Below are positions 1 through 9,245 of a stretch of DNA of 64,000 bases, in pieces. The stretch comes from Nitrososphaerota archaeon (GTDB taxonomy: Archaea > Thermoproteota > Nitrososphaeria > Nitrososphaerales > Nitrosopumilaceae), in contig JAGWGA010000003.1 of assembly GCA_028867675.1 (NCBI GenBank), positions 26,619-90,618 of the forward strand. Reading direction: 5' to 3'. A program made the position numbers and the translations under genes. The notes below the pieces were generated by a model. It did no database searches. It worked only from the letters and a program-made list of their open reading frames with translations, and was not told the DNA's origin. Positions within the stretch are counted from its first letter, which is position 1. Every line of letters begins with the position of its first letter.

Positions 1-107
1 TCAACAATTCATGGAATTTCAATCCACTCAACACATAATGCATTAACTTCTTTAAATTTTAAAATTTATTAAAAGTAAAATGAATTTTCAGAGATTTTGA
101 ATCTATT

Positions 108-1592
108 TTAGATATCAAAATAGAGATAGAATTCATGTGGATGAGGTCTGATTGAAACCTCGTGATCATCTGCCCTTTCTACCTCGATTAATTTGTCTAG
201 TGTCTCATTTGCAAATATTGGTGCAAGGAACTTTCTATCACTTTCTAATTCGTCAAGTGCTTCACCTAAAGTTGCAGGCAAGTCTTTGATTCCTTTTGCA
301 GCTCGTTGAGCTTTTGTCATCTTGTAAATATCTTCATAGACTGGGTCGCCGGGATCCATCTTCTTTTTGATTCCGTCTAATCCTGCTGCTTGTACTGCTG
401 CAAATACTAGATATGGATTTGATGAAGGATCAGGAGCTCTAAATTCAATTCTCTTAATCTTGGCATAACCTTCTCCCCTAAAGTGGGATGGAATTCTAAT
501 TATTGCAGACCTATTGCTTGCACTCCATGCAATATACACTGGAGCTTCATAACCTGGAACTAACCTATGGTAAGAGTTTGTAGTAGGTGCAACAATTGCA
601 GATAACGCTCTTGCATGATTCATAATTCCTCCGCAATAATATCTTGCAATCTGGCTGATCTCTTCCTTGTCATCCTTATCAAAAAACATATTCTTGTCAC
701 CTTTCCACAAGCTGACATTTGTATGCATTCCAGAACCCGCATCCATTGAAATTGGTTTTGGCATCATGGTTGCAACTTTGTTATACTTTTTGGCAATGTT
801 TCGTATAACATACTTGTAAGTCTGAGCACCGTCAGCAGAATTTGTCAAAGTGTCATATCTGATATCAATCTCACACTGTCCTGCAGTAGCTACTTCATGG
901 TGATGATTGTCACATAAAACTCCAAAATATTCATTCAAGCATTCTACACAGTCATTTCTATATTCTGTTAGTGTGTCAGATGGTGTGCTGGGATAGTATC
1001 CCTTCTTTAATGCCATTGGATATCCCTTGCCGTCTTGGCTCCATGGAGCTTCTTGGGATTCTATTGAATATGACTGGCCTTTGTAAGGAGTAAGAACATC
1101 CCATGTAATTTTATCAAATACAAAAAACTCTACCTCTGGACCCCAATAGCTATTGTCAAAGCCTTGAGTCTTCAGGTACGCCTCTGTCTTTTGGGCAATT
1201 CCTCTTGGATCAGATTCTAGTCTGCCCTTGTTTCTGCTCTTGTATATGTCACAGATTAACCTAGCAGTCTTTCCATTTTCCATCCATGGTATTATAGCAA
1301 AAGTACTGGGATCTGGTTTTAGGACCATATCAGAATCTTCAATTGATCCAAATCCAACAATTGAGGAACCGTCAAGTTTTGGAAGTCCATCTTTCATTTG
1401 TTGTGGAGTAAACAAATTTGTAGAAATTGTAGTATGGTGAAATCTTCCTCTAAGACCTGTAAATTGTAAATCGATAAATTTTATCTGATCATGTTTTATT
1501 TTTGAGAAAACATCTTCAGAAGTATAAGAAACTTGAACTGGTTCTCCACCAATCACTTTATATGGCAATTTTGCACCTTGATCATAACACAA
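108..1592 (-). CDS. glnA: Glutamine synthetase
   Basis: Makes glutamine from glutamate, ammonium and ATP in the cytoplasm; the main ammonia-assimilation enzyme. At 494 residues it is full family length. The N-terminal part carries GRFHHTT (49-55). The catalytic domain shows GPEVEFFVFD (151-160), then GQCEIDIRY, AGSGMHTNVSLW, NRSAIIRIP and RIEFRAPDPSSNPYL, which supply the metal, ATP and glutamate ligands in this family. The start used is TTG. The first 20 or so residues look atypical, so translation may begin elsewhere. Only 28 bp separate this start from the divergent GINS gene, so one promoter must lie inside a neighbouring reading frame. Confidence 0.96.
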   Translation of the reverse strand: MCYDQGAKLPYKVIGGEPVQVSYTSEDVFSKIKHDQIKFIDLQFTGLRGRFHHTTISTNLFTPQQMKDGLPKLDGSSIVGFGSIEDSDMVLKPDPSTFAIIPWMENGKTARLICDIYKSRNKGRLESDPRGIAQKTEAYLKTQGFDNSYWGPEVEFFVFDKITWDVLTPYKGQSYSIESQEAPWSQDGKGYPMALKKGYYPSTPSDTLTEYRNDCVECLNEYFGVLCDNHHHEVATAGQCEIDIRYDTLTNSADGAQTYKYVIRNIAKKYNKVATMMPKPISMDAGSGMHTNVSLWKGDKNMFFDKDDKEEISQIARYYCGGIMNHARALSAIVAPTTNSYHRLVPGYEAPVYIAWSASNRSAIIRIPSHFRGEGYAKIKRIEFRAPDPSSNPYLVFAAVQAAGLDGIKKKMDPGDPVYEDIYKMTKAQRAAKGIKDLPATLGEALDELESDRKFLAPIFANETLDKLIEVERADDHEVSIRPHPHEFYLYFDI

Positions 1593-1620
1593 GGAGTCTA
1601 TGATTTAAGTATTATTAGAT

Positions 1621-2181
1621 ATGGAAATGTCAGAAATTAAAATTGATGTAAATTCATTGTATGCCATTCTTCTTCGCGAAGTAGAAAACGAAACAGTCCA
1701 AGAGGTAGATCCTAACCTGTATCACAACATTGGAGAATTTCTTGGTAACTTGAAAAATCATGACTATGACGGAATAGAATCAAAGATTACTAAATCACTT
1801 GTAACAATGATTACCGAAATGACATCAATTTTACTAAAAATAAGAATTGAAAAGGCAACAGCTCTTCAAGAAATTGATTATACCAATTTACTTGATGAAG
1901 AGAGATTTATTTTAGATTCTGAAGATGAACTGCGACAAAGAAAAGACATTATTCTTTCTGCTACATTAAATGGAAGACTAAAGCTTTTAGAAACTGTAGG
2001 ACAAAATCACAGAGAAAGATCAATTGTAATACGATTTTTAAAACCAATAGACCAGATAATGGGCACAGATTTGCAGACATATGGTCCATTTGAGGCAGAA
2101 GATGTTGCTACCTTACCCTTTGAGAATGCCCGTTCTCTTATAGAAAAGAAGATAGCGGCAAAGGTAAGCTGGGAAGACTAG
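1621..2181 (+). CDS. GINS complex subunit (Gins51-like)
   Basis: Subunit of the archaeal GINS complex, which joins MCM and the Cdc45/GAN-type nuclease in the replicative helicase. 186 residues. A helical A-domain fills residues 1-110 (YAILLREVENETVQEVDPN near the N terminus and a long helical hairpin after it). A small beta-rich B-domain at the C terminus has the YGPFEAEDVATLPFENA pattern seen in Sld5/Gins51 proteins. Domain order A-B fits Gins51 rather than Gins23. ATG at 1621 is used; a second ATG follows at 1630. Divergent from glnA with almost no intergenic space. Confidence 0.85.
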   Translation: MEMSEIKIDVNSLYAILLREVENETVQEVDPNLYHNIGEFLGNLKNHDYDGIESKITKSLVTMITEMTSILLKIRIEKATALQEIDYTNLLDEERFILDSEDELRQRKDIILSATLNGRLKLLETVGQNHRERSIVIRFLKPIDQIMGTDLQTYGPFEAEDVATLPFENARSLIEKKIAAKVSWED

Positions 2182-2211
2182 AAATTAGACAACGTCATTT
2201 TATGATATATC

Positions 2212-2487
2212 ATGCATAACGGGATAGACCTTGACGTATACTTTCTAATCATACTATACCCGGTTGCTGGATTATTTATAATAGAAATGGTATGTAGAGC
2301 AATCAAGAAAATTCCAAACTGGACTAAACTTCTAACACAAGCCATAATGTGTATCGGTTTTGGCATTGCATATCTTACAATGCATGTTGCCCACTGGCTC
2401 ACAGCTGGAGTATTGCTTGCCTTGGCAATAGCTCTTCTTTACCAGGCAAAAATTTCAAAACTTGATCCGCAAAAAGCGTTGTACTAG
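2212..2487 (+). CDS. Small membrane protein, three predicted helices
   Basis: 91 residues of unknown function. Hydrophobic stretches at about 9-28, 40-58 and 60-78 predict three membrane helices, ending in a short basic cytoplasmic tail (KISKLDPQKALY). It follows the GINS gene by 30 bp and may be co-transcribed. Its TAG stop shares the palindrome CTAG (2484-2487) with the stop of the convergent zinc-finger gene. Confidence 0.7.
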   Translation: MHNGIDLDVYFLIILYPVAGLFIIEMVCRAIKKIPNWTKLLTQAIMCIGFGIAYLTMHVAHWLTAGVLLALAIALLYQAKISKLDPQKALY

Positions 2488-2717
2488 CTAAATTTCCCAA
2501 AAAGTCGTTTGAGGAAACTTTGTCTGCCTATACCCTTTGTCCTTTGGATCTTTTTTTCTCCAAATTTTCTTGAACGTATTTGAAACAATTTGACACATCT
2601 GTGTTCTTCTGGCAATCTGTGCTCTGCACAAAACTTGTCCTTGCAGTAACTACACTCAAACGGCAAGTCCTGCGTTTTTCCACAATAGGCGCAGTCAAAC
2701 TGTTCCATTATTTTCAA
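2484..2717 (-). CDS. AN1-type zinc-finger protein
   Basis: 77 residues. Residues 8-45 carry CAYC, CSYC, FCAEHRLPEEHRC, the C-x2-C/C-x2-C/C-x4-H/H-x-C spacing of AN1 zinc fingers, which bind two zinc ions. A very basic tail (KFGEKKIQRTKGIGRQSFLKR) follows and could contact nucleic acid or a ribosomal partner. In eukaryotes AN1 fingers occur in ubiquitin and stress-response proteins; the archaeal role is not established. ATG at 2717 is used; a second ATG at 2708 is equally good. Confidence 0.85.
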   Translation of the reverse strand: MKIMEQFDCAYCGKTQDLPFECSYCKDKFCAEHRLPEEHRCVKLFQIRSRKFGEKKIQRTKGIGRQSFLKRLFGKFS

Positions 2718-2817
2718 TTAATTACAATACTAATTTAGTGTTGGTAAAAAATCACTAGAGCCTTTGATTAACAAAACTTATTTACGCACGAGCGCAAGAT
2801 GAAAAATAGTTTTCAGT

Positions 2818-3558
2818 ATGATAAAGGATCAAGTTGCAGTAATTACAGGCGCAAGTAGTGGAATAGGATATGCAACTGCTCTTGCAATAGCTAAAGCCGG
2901 CGCAAAGGTTGTGGTTGGTGCAAGAAGAATTGAGAAATTGCAACAACTCCAAAAAGATATTGAAAAAATTGGCGGAGAGTGTATCCCCGTATCATGTGAT
3001 GTAAGAAAACGTGCTGACTGTGAAAATTTGATTAAAACTGCTATAAACAAATGGAATAGAGTAGACATTCTAGTAAATAACGCAGGACTGATGCCTCTTA
3101 GTTTTGTAAAAAACCTCAAGGTGGGTGAGTGGGATCAGATGATTGATGTTAACATCAAGGGAGTGATGTACTGTACTGCAGCTGTAATTCCTCATATGGT
3201 AAGCCAAAAATCTGGCCACATTGTAAATATATCATCAATTGCAGGAAGAGTAGTTTTTCCTGCTGGTAGTGTTTATTGTGCAACCAAATTTGCAGTATGG
3301 GCATTTAGTGAGGGTCTAAGACAAGAACTCTCTGTTAGAAATAATATTAGAATAACAACAATTGAACCAGGTATAGTAGACACCGAACTTACCAATACTA
3401 TAACTGACAAGTCTCTAGAATCTTTTGTAACACATTCAAAAACAATTCAATCTCTAAAAGCTGGAGACATTGCAAATTCTATCATGTTTGCACTAGAATC
3501 TCCACCTCACATGAGTGTAAATGAGATTGCAATAAGACCAACTACACAAGAAAAATAG
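2818..3558 (+). CDS. Short-chain dehydrogenase/reductase
   Basis: NAD(P)-dependent SDR of 246 residues. The Rossmann nucleotide motif TGASSGIG lies at about 11-18, and ARR after the second beta strand suggests NADP(H) preference. NNAG follows near 90, the catalytic serine in NISSIAG near 141, and YCATK near 155. It resembles YdfG/clavaldehyde-dehydrogenase-like SDRs of broad substrate range; the substrate cannot be read from the sequence. The next gene, a flavin oxidoreductase, starts 9 bp downstream, so the two probably form an operon. Confidence 0.92.
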   Translation: MIKDQVAVITGASSGIGYATALAIAKAGAKVVVGARRIEKLQQLQKDIEKIGGECIPVSCDVRKRADCENLIKTAINKWNRVDILVNNAGLMPLSFVKNLKVGEWDQMIDVNIKGVMYCTAAVIPHMVSQKSGHIVNISSIAGRVVFPAGSVYCATKFAVWAFSEGLRQELSVRNNIRITTIEPGIVDTELTNTITDKSLESFVTHSKTIQSLKAGDIANSIMFALESPPHMSVNEIAIRPTTQEK

Positions 3559-3567
3559 TGGTATACC

Positions 3568-4713
3568 TTGTCAAGACCTCAAAGTATTGTAATTTTAGGC
3601 GGAGGCTTTGGAGGCCTTGCTGCTGCAAACGAATTGCGAGAAAATCTTCCCCAAGATGTACGAATCACCATAATTGACAAAAAAGATTGGTTCATGATGG
3701 ATTTAGTAAAACTTTGGATAATAAACGGTACAAGAGAATTTGAATCATCTAAAAGATCTTTAGAAAACATAACAAAGAAAGGAATTGAATTTGTAAATGA
3801 AGATGTTGTAAAGATAGATCCTGTAAACAAATCAATAAGAACAAAATATAGACAATTTCATTATAATTTTCTTATAATATCATTAGGTGTAGAGCTTGCA
3901 CCAGAAAAAATCCCCGGTCTTAAGGAAAATGGCCTTGTACTTTATGATATCAACGATGTTCCAAAGATTAGAGATGCCATAAGACAGTTCAAGTCAGGCA
4001 AAATTGTCTTTGCCATTACTTCAATGCCATACAAATGTCCTCCTGCTCCATTCGAAGCTGCTCTTCTCATCCATTCAGTCCTTGAAGAGACTGGGGCAAG
4101 CAGTTCGGTTCAAATGGATTTTTTTAGTCCGGCACCCCTTACACTTCCTGCGGGAGGCCCTAAGGTAAGTGAAGACATTTTACAAATTCTAAAGTCTAAA
4201 AATATAGAATTTCATGGAAATAACAAAGTTATATCCGTGGAGAAAAATAAATTAAAATTTGAAAATGGCGAAACTGATTTTGATATTTTAATTGCAGTTC
4301 CTCCACACAAAGTTCCTGGAGTTATAGTAGAGTCTGGATTTGCTGAAGAAGGAAAATTTATCGAAGTAAACAAAACATGCAAGACAAAATATGACAATGT
4401 ATTTGCAATAGGCGATGTCAATCAGATGATGGTTACAGATAAAATTGCAGTACCAAAGGCAGGAATATTTGCAGAAGCTCAAGGAATTGCAGTTGCACAA
4501 AATATCATTGGAATAATAAAAAATGAATTGCAATACTTGTCCTTTGATGGAAAGGGAGGATGCTTTTTGGAAACTGGCAAGAAAACTGCAGGATATCTTT
4601 CAGTTGACATGTTTGCAAAACCAGATCCATTAACTGAACTACAGCCAACATCAACAGAACATTTTTCAGAAAAAGAAAAATTTGAACAAGATAGACTGAA
4701 AAAATGGCTCTGA
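3568..4713 (+). CDS. FAD-dependent NADH/sulfide:quinone oxidoreductase-like protein
   Basis: 381-residue pyridine nucleotide-disulfide family flavoprotein. The FAD-binding motif ILGGGFGGLAAANEL is at the N terminus, and the second FAD motif FAIGDVNQM lies near 285. The layout matches sulfide:quinone oxidoreductases and NDH-2-like enzymes. A cysteine is present in YKCPPAPFEAA (about 153), a position typical of SQR-type proteins. The C-terminal region (KKTAGYLSVDMFAK) resembles the membrane-associated tail of that family. Starts with TTG 9 bp after the SDR stop; the true electron donor is unknown. Confidence 0.85.
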   Translation: MSRPQSIVILGGGFGGLAAANELRENLPQDVRITIIDKKDWFMMDLVKLWIINGTREFESSKRSLENITKKGIEFVNEDVVKIDPVNKSIRTKYRQFHYNFLIISLGVELAPEKIPGLKENGLVLYDINDVPKIRDAIRQFKSGKIVFAITSMPYKCPPAPFEAALLIHSVLEETGASSSVQMDFFSPAPLTLPAGGPKVSEDILQILKSKNIEFHGNNKVISVEKNKLKFENGETDFDILIAVPPHKVPGVIVESGFAEEGKFIEVNKTCKTKYDNVFAIGDVNQMMVTDKIAVPKAGIFAEAQGIAVAQNIIGIIKNELQYLSFDGKGGCFLETGKKTAGYLSVDMFAKPDPLTELQPTSTEHFSEKEKFEQDRLKKWL

Positions 4714-4727
4714 ATTTCAATCCCACA

Positions 4728-4737
4728 ATTTAATAAT
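4728..4737 (+). promoter_or_regulatory. TATA box of tRNA-Pro
   Basis: ATTTAATAAT is centred about 28 bp before the tRNA 5' end, the usual archaeal TATA spacing. It sits just downstream of the flavoprotein stop codon. Confidence 0.45.
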
Positions 4738-4760
4738 TTCACAATAGCCCACATCTTCAA

Positions 4761-4838
4761 GGGGCCGTAGTCTAGCTTGGTTATGATGCTAGCCTGGGGT
4801 GCTAGAGGTCGCCGGTTCAAGTCCGGCCGGCCCCACCA
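4761..4838 (+). tRNA. tRNA-Pro (anticodon GGG)
   Basis: The acceptor stem GGGGCCG (4761-4767) pairs with CGGCCCC (4828-4834), with A73 at 4835 and CCA encoded at 4836-4838. The anticodon stem CTAGC/GCTAG encloses loop CTGGGGT, giving anticodon GGG at 34-36. The T arm is GCCGG-TTCAAGT-CCGGC. The D arm GTCT...TGAT pairs weakly, with G-U and one mismatch. The body is 75 nt. No intron is present, and the 3' CCA is in the genome. Confidence 0.96.
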
Positions 4839-4931
4839 TGATATCACATGAGGCGTTTGTCATAATTTTCAATCTACTTGCTAATGTCAATTTGTCACGC
4901 CTTTTTTTCTAGAATTACGATATTGTATAAC

Positions 4932-5240
4932 ATGGGAAAACGAAAATTCACTATTGACCTTGGCAATGAAAAAATTGAGGTCGAAGGACACATGCACAAA
5001 AATGTTGCAATCAAGTATCTCATGAAAAGACGAAGATCCCTCCTAATGACAAAAGACAAGGAAAAAGTTGAGAAACTCTTTGCAGACATACCAAAAACAA
5101 TCTCAATAGTGGGTGGTCATCTGACAAAATCTTACCAAGTAAACTGGGAAAGAGAAGGAACTACAGAATTTGAGGGTTCAAGATTTGTCTTTACTTTGAC
5201 TGAACTGCCTGAAAAATCTGTACACGCAATTCCAAATTAA
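4932..5240 (+). CDS. Conserved-looking hypothetical protein
   Basis: 102 residues from the ATG at 4932 (MGKRKFTIDLG); the frame is open back to 4878, but the upstream residues look non-coding. The protein is small, mixed alpha/beta and lysine-rich, with no cysteine cluster and no membrane segment. It ends FVFTLTELPEKSVHAIPN. Function not recognised. It is flanked by tRNA-Pro and a convergent helicase gene. Confidence 0.65.
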   Translation: MGKRKFTIDLGNEKIEVEGHMHKNVAIKYLMKRRRSLLMTKDKEKVEKLFADIPKTISIVGGHLTKSYQVNWEREGTTEFEGSRFVFTLTELPEKSVHAIPN

Positions 5241-5271
5241 TTTTCCATCTGTGTATTTTTCAAAACTAGTC

Positions 5272-6978
5272 TTATAGCGTAGATTTTATGCTTGAATTAT
5301 AGCTTGGAAACCCCAATACATCTTGATACGCCTTTGGAATCATTGATTTTGATTGCATCAAAAGATCACTTGCCGCAGAATCCAAGACATACGTTACTGC
5401 CCAATCATCTTCACTTCTAATAGATCTGCCAAAACCCTGCAGCAATTTAGTTAATGTCTGCGACTTGTACCATAGGGGGAATTGTTGCATCTTTACTTTA
5501 GTTCGTTTCTCACTTAGGTTAGGGTATGGCACCTTTGCTATAATTTGAAATCTTGACAAGTCATCTTTTAGATCAACTCCCTCCCACAAAGATGATGACA
5601 ACAAGACTCCATCTTCATCAAAAGAATGTTCTTGCAATACCTCATCTTGCGTCATTCCGTTCTCATTTCTGCTATGACAAATTCTAATTCTGGACCTATT
5701 TTTTTCAGACAAATTGTTTCTAATATCAAAACATCTCTTCTCTGATGAAGTAAGAATCAGTCCTCTTTCATGTCCATGCTCTGACATTATATCATCAATT
5801 TTTTTTATAACTGCAAGTTCGTCGTCTTTGCTTGAAGAATAACTTAGCTTTCTACTATTTAGAAAATTAATTCTTCTCTTGTCTGCAGCAAATGGAGATC
5901 TTGGAGTATCTACAAATCCAACCTTTGATGGATCAAGTCCTGCATTTTCACAAAAACTATCCTTGTCTATTGTTGCAGACATGAAAATTTGATTTTCTAT
6001 ATCAAAGAAAGTCTTGACATATTTTGAAATGTCTAATGGTTTAATGGATACAGATCTAAAGTTTCCTCGCTCATCCATGTAGGGCTCGTTTATGACAAAA
6101 TTACCTTTGTTTGAATAAATCTCTGCATGAGCATTTGCCATCTTTTCATATCTTGCTTCTAGTTTAGCAAGTAAGACATAATCTGGATTTAGCATAAACG
6201 ATCTGCTTTCCTGTAAATCTAAAAGTTGCTTTGAGTATGATCTTGCCAAATCATCAAGTAACTGTATAATCATACCGGCATCTTTCAAATCATATGTGCT
6301 TGCATCAATGCCGCACTCTGAAAGCAGTCCATTATAGATATCAACTCCGATGAACTGGATTATCTGATCTTCAACCTTGTGTGCCTCATCAAAGATTGCT
6401 ATTGGTTTTGAGACATATTCTGCATATGCTTTTCTGTTAAACTTCATCAGCTGAAAGTATGATGCATAATTCCAAATTGAATGAGGAGATGTCAGTGCGC
6501 GATACTTTTGTTCATAATAATGGCAAAATTGCTTTGTGATATCCTCTGGCTCTCCAAGCTTTGGTTTGTAAATGCAAACTTCTTTTACTTTTTTTCCACT
6601 CTTCATTGTTGTTTCTTCACAAAGGCCCTTCTCACAAGTAAGGCCTTTTTGAATCGCAATCTTTGTATCTGATTGTAAAATTGATTCCTGGTCCATTAGT
6701 TTTAGACAGGCAAAATTTGATTTCCCTTTTACTGGCATGAGAAATTTTAGATCTTTGGAATATTGGTCCTGTAATTGCTTTGATGCAGTGACAACAAAGG
6801 AACTACCATAATATCTTGCCAATGTAGCAGCAATGAGTGATTTTCCTACACCAGTAGGGGCTGATAGGATAATAGTTTTGTACCCTACCTTCATTTGCTC
6901 CTCGATTCCCTGGAGGATCTCCTTTTGTATCTCCCTTGGTTTGTATTCTTCTGGAAAATATTCTAAAACAGTAGTCAT
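5272..6978 (-). CDS. XPD/Rad3/DinG-type superfamily 2 helicase
   Basis: 568-residue ATP-dependent 5'-3' DNA helicase. Walker A is SAPTGVGKS (about 40-48) and the DEAH box is IAIFDEAHKVE. Between them lie four cysteines (FACLKL, LTCEKGLCEE, EVCIYK, QFCHYY), consistent with the 4Fe-4S cluster domain of XPD/DinG proteins. Motif V/VI residues are in SSSLWEGVDL and LLQGFGRSIRSEDDWA. Likely acts in repair or in resolving non-B structures. TTTATAGACC-type AT-rich DNA lies directly upstream of the ATG. Confidence 0.92.
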   Translation of the reverse strand: MTTVLEYFPEEYKPREIQKEILQGIEEQMKVGYKTIILSAPTGVGKSLIAATLARYYGSSFVVTASKQLQDQYSKDLKFLMPVKGKSNFACLKLMDQESILQSDTKIAIQKGLTCEKGLCEETTMKSGKKVKEVCIYKPKLGEPEDITKQFCHYYEQKYRALTSPHSIWNYASYFQLMKFNRKAYAEYVSKPIAIFDEAHKVEDQIIQFIGVDIYNGLLSECGIDASTYDLKDAGMIIQLLDDLARSYSKQLLDLQESRSFMLNPDYVLLAKLEARYEKMANAHAEIYSNKGNFVINEPYMDERGNFRSVSIKPLDISKYVKTFFDIENQIFMSATIDKDSFCENAGLDPSKVGFVDTPRSPFAADKRRINFLNSRKLSYSSSKDDELAVIKKIDDIMSEHGHERGLILTSSEKRCFDIRNNLSEKNRSRIRICHSRNENGMTQDEVLQEHSFDEDGVLLSSSLWEGVDLKDDLSRFQIIAKVPYPNLSEKRTKVKMQQFPLWYKSQTLTKLLQGFGRSIRSEDDWAVTYVLDSAASDLLMQSKSMIPKAYQDVLGFPSYNSSIKSTL

Positions 6979-7164
6979 TTTAATTTTGGTCTATAAAACA
7001 TTGAAAAACTACATACTTAATCGCTTGGTTAAGTAGCAATTACATCTAAAATCAAAGGTTTTTGCAAAAACCGTTGCTTGGGAGGAGTGGTTAATTATTT
7101 CCAAGTCGATGACAAAAAAAATTAGGTTTTACGAATTAACAATGATTTCAAAAAGTATCCAGAG

Positions 7165-7911
7165 TTGAAAGCAACTCATATTGTATCACTCACTCTAGTA
7201 CTAGCAGTGTTTGTAATTGGATTTTCAAATATCCCTGTCTCCCACTCTGTACTAACTTTAAGCATGCTTGTTAATGTAAAGCCGCAGATAGATCCTATTA
7301 TTCAGGGAGACCATGTTATAATAGTTGGAAATGTTACAGACCAGGCCTACAAACCAGTTCCAAATGCCGTAGTGTTTCTCCTATTTGGGTCAGAAGCAGT
7401 AACTACAACTACAGATAATCAGGGCAATTTCAAGTACCAATCTGTATTATCGCAAGCTCCTGGAACCTATGAGATAGATGCTACTGTTACAAAACCAGGA
7501 TACATCAAGCAACTTGCAACGACAACATATACTATAAAACCATTCTCAAGCACAAATTCCACATCGGTAGGTACCTCAACTGCAACTAGTAACATAACAG
7601 GCCTTCCAGTCTCTGCTGGAAACTATACGGTATATCTTGGCAAAGTTGCCCAGTGGAATCTTGAAACTACATGCTTTGTAGACTTTTCTGACAAGTACAT
7701 GAGATTTTTAAAAACATGTGACCTATACAACATTAATCCTCAAGACTTTACAGTAGATCAAAAAGTGATTTCTATGGTTACTGTAATTGAACATGATGGT
7801 ACATACCGACTCTTCCCTCAAAATGTTTACGATGAAGCATACTATATGGAAAATAATACTGCAAGCAGCTTTGCGGCATCAACATGGCAAAGCTATGTTG
7901 CTCCAAAGTAA
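7165..7911 (+). CDS. Secreted protein with carboxypeptidase-regulatory/Ig-like domain
   Basis: 248 residues starting at TTG. An N-terminal hydrophobic segment (IVSLTLVLAVFVIGFSNIPV) is a signal peptide or anchor. Residues 40-120 form a beta-sandwich of the CarboxypepD_reg type (VTDQAYKPVPNAVVFLLFG, TDNQGNFKYQ). A Ser/Thr-rich linker follows, then a second domain with three cysteines (TTCFVDFSD, KTCDLY) and no clear match. Probably faces the cell exterior. Transcribed alone, away from the helicase. Confidence 0.75.
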   Translation: MKATHIVSLTLVLAVFVIGFSNIPVSHSVLTLSMLVNVKPQIDPIIQGDHVIIVGNVTDQAYKPVPNAVVFLLFGSEAVTTTTDNQGNFKYQSVLSQAPGTYEIDATVTKPGYIKQLATTTYTIKPFSSTNSTSVGTSTATSNITGLPVSAGNYTVYLGKVAQWNLETTCFVDFSDKYMRFLKTCDLYNINPQDFTVDQKVISMVTVIEHDGTYRLFPQNVYDEAYYMENNTASSFAASTWQSYVAPK

Positions 7912-7956
7912 TTTTAGAAATAATTTAAAACTCTGATGATATAACTAATACATATA

Positions 7957-8337
7957 GTGGCAAAGATAGTTTATGATGTAACTTGCATAGTAATAGACGA
8001 TGACATTGATTTACGAGATATTTTTGTAGAATTACTTGGAATAAACAATGTTACTGTATTAGGTACTGGTATTAATGGTCACGAGGCATTTGAACTGTAT
8101 AAAAAATTCAATCCAACCATAGTTTTTTTGGATGAATTTATGCCCGACTTTGATGGAAGATACGGAATGGAAAAAATTAGAAAATACAGTCCACATGCAA
8201 ATATAATCTTGGTTACCAGTGCTACAAAAAATGAATTAAAATTTCATAAAGATGACATAACCGCTATGATTGAAAAACCAATTCAGATGGATCAACTCAT
8301 GGCAATTGTAAATAAAATGATGTCACTTCATTCATAA
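7957..8337 (+). CDS. Stand-alone response regulator receiver protein
   Basis: 126 residues covering only a CheY-like receiver domain, starting at GTG. The acidic pocket is IVIDDDIDLRD near the N terminus, the phospho-acceptor aspartate is in VFLDEFMPD (about 54), the conserved Thr/Ser is in VTSATKN and the lysine in IEKP. There is no output domain, so it must act by protein-protein contact. The only histidine kinase in this window, at 58-59.4 kb, is not adjacent. Confidence 0.9.
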   Translation: MAKIVYDVTCIVIDDDIDLRDIFVELLGINNVTVLGTGINGHEAFELYKKFNPTIVFLDEFMPDFDGRYGMEKIRKYSPHANIILVTSATKNELKFHKDDITAMIEKPIQMDQLMAIVNKMMSLHS

Positions 8338-8408
8338 TTTTTTCTATCTATATATCATGAATTGATTTTAATTTGCATTGGGGGAAATCCTAAAGTATTC
8401 GGATATTT

Positions 8409-8897
8409 TCAAGCGTAAAGCAATGACATGGCAATATCTCGTGTTGTTATAATTCCAACAATCTTGTCTTTTTCAACTATTGGTAGATGGTCTATGTTGT
8501 TTTTCTCCATGATATGTGCTGCCTCTTGGATTGTCTGGGCAGGGCTTGCATAAATCAAGGGTCTTGATGCAAGAAAACTCAAGATTAGGCATTTGGGAGA
8601 TATGCTAAGGTTTGCCATTATACGCACTAGGTCTCTTTGGGTTACAATACCAAAGGGTCTCTCGTAGGCAGTAATTATTACGCATCCTGCTCTTTTTTGT
8701 GCCATCAAAGTAGCGGCCTCATGTGCAGTTTTCAGATGGTCCATAGTTATCACATCTCTTTTCATGACATGAGATATTGTAGTACCGCCAGGTCCAAAAA
8801 AGACTTCAGAAAATATTTCTAATTCTATTTCACTTGTTGCTTTTGGGCTCTTTTCTTCTTGGTTGTGATGACTATCACGTAGTTTTATCATTGACAT
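8409..8897 (-). CDS. Tandem CBS-domain protein
   Basis: 162 residues. After a 40-residue charged leader come two CBS domains: SHVMKRDVITMDHLKTAHEAA...GIVTQRDLV (about 42-100) and ASRPLIYASPAQTIQEAA...VGIITTRDIA (about 108-160). A Bateman pair like this usually binds adenosine nucleotides and regulates a partner protein. No catalytic domain is attached and the partner is not evident from the neighbours. Confidence 0.88.
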   Translation of the reverse strand: MSMIKLRDSHHNQEEKSPKATSEIELEIFSEVFFGPGGTTISHVMKRDVITMDHLKTAHEAATLMAQKRAGCVIITAYERPFGIVTQRDLVRIMANLSISPKCLILSFLASRPLIYASPAQTIQEAAHIMEKNNIDHLPIVEKDKIVGIITTRDIAMSLLYA

Positions 8898-8943
8898 CTA
8901 TACGTCTTGCTAACCTATAGGCATTATTCTCCCTCCAATTTTT

Positions 8944-9087
8944 TTATGCTTTTATCAGTTGATGATATTTTTGTTTGGCAAAATAATCCTCTATGCATTC
9001 CTTGTGAGTATAACCAAAAGCATTGCATGTGTTTTGACAGAACCAGCAGACTCCTCTACGATACCTTGGTGACTTATTTTCTACCAT
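8944..9087 (-). CDS. 47-residue cysteine-rich mini-protein
   Basis: ATG at 9087, TAA at 8944-8946. The protein contains VCWFCQNTCNAFGYTHKEC, a C-x2-C-x3-C...H-x2-C cluster that could bind one zinc or iron ion, with basic ends (SPRYRRG, AKQKYHQLIKA). The opposite strand is also open here, but this strand has the cleaner metal-binding pattern. Divergent from a second cysteine-rich mini-protein at 9246. The gene call is an inference from composition. Confidence 0.55.
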   Translation of the reverse strand: MVENKSPRYRRGVCWFCQNTCNAFGYTHKECIEDYFAKQKYHQLIKA

Positions 9088-9186
9088 GATGTAATAATAC
9101 GTCATTCCAAGTATTATCTATGATCTTTAATTATTTTCAAAGTATGCAAGTAATAATCAGTAACATATTTCTTCTAAATAATGATT

Positions 9187-9203
9187 ATATTATTGCATAA
9201 TAT
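9187..9203. promoter_or_regulatory. Palindrome ATATTAT-TGC-ATAATAT
   Basis: A perfect 7-3-7 inverted repeat between the two divergent mini-protein genes. It lies just upstream of a TTTTATAT box (about 9216-9223) for the gene at 9246. It could be an operator, although AT-rich DNA produces such palindromes by chance. Confidence 0.3.
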
Positions 9204-9245
9204 TTTCATGATCAATTTTATATTTTTGTAATGCTATATTATAAT

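Noticed and set aside
4479..4847. 122-codon minus-strand frame over the tRNA gene
   Set aside because: It covers tRNA-Pro and the end of the flavoprotein gene antisense; a shadow of both.
8907..9089. 60-codon frame on the plus strand
   Set aside because: The opposite strand encodes a better candidate with a four-ligand metal site; this frame has no motif.
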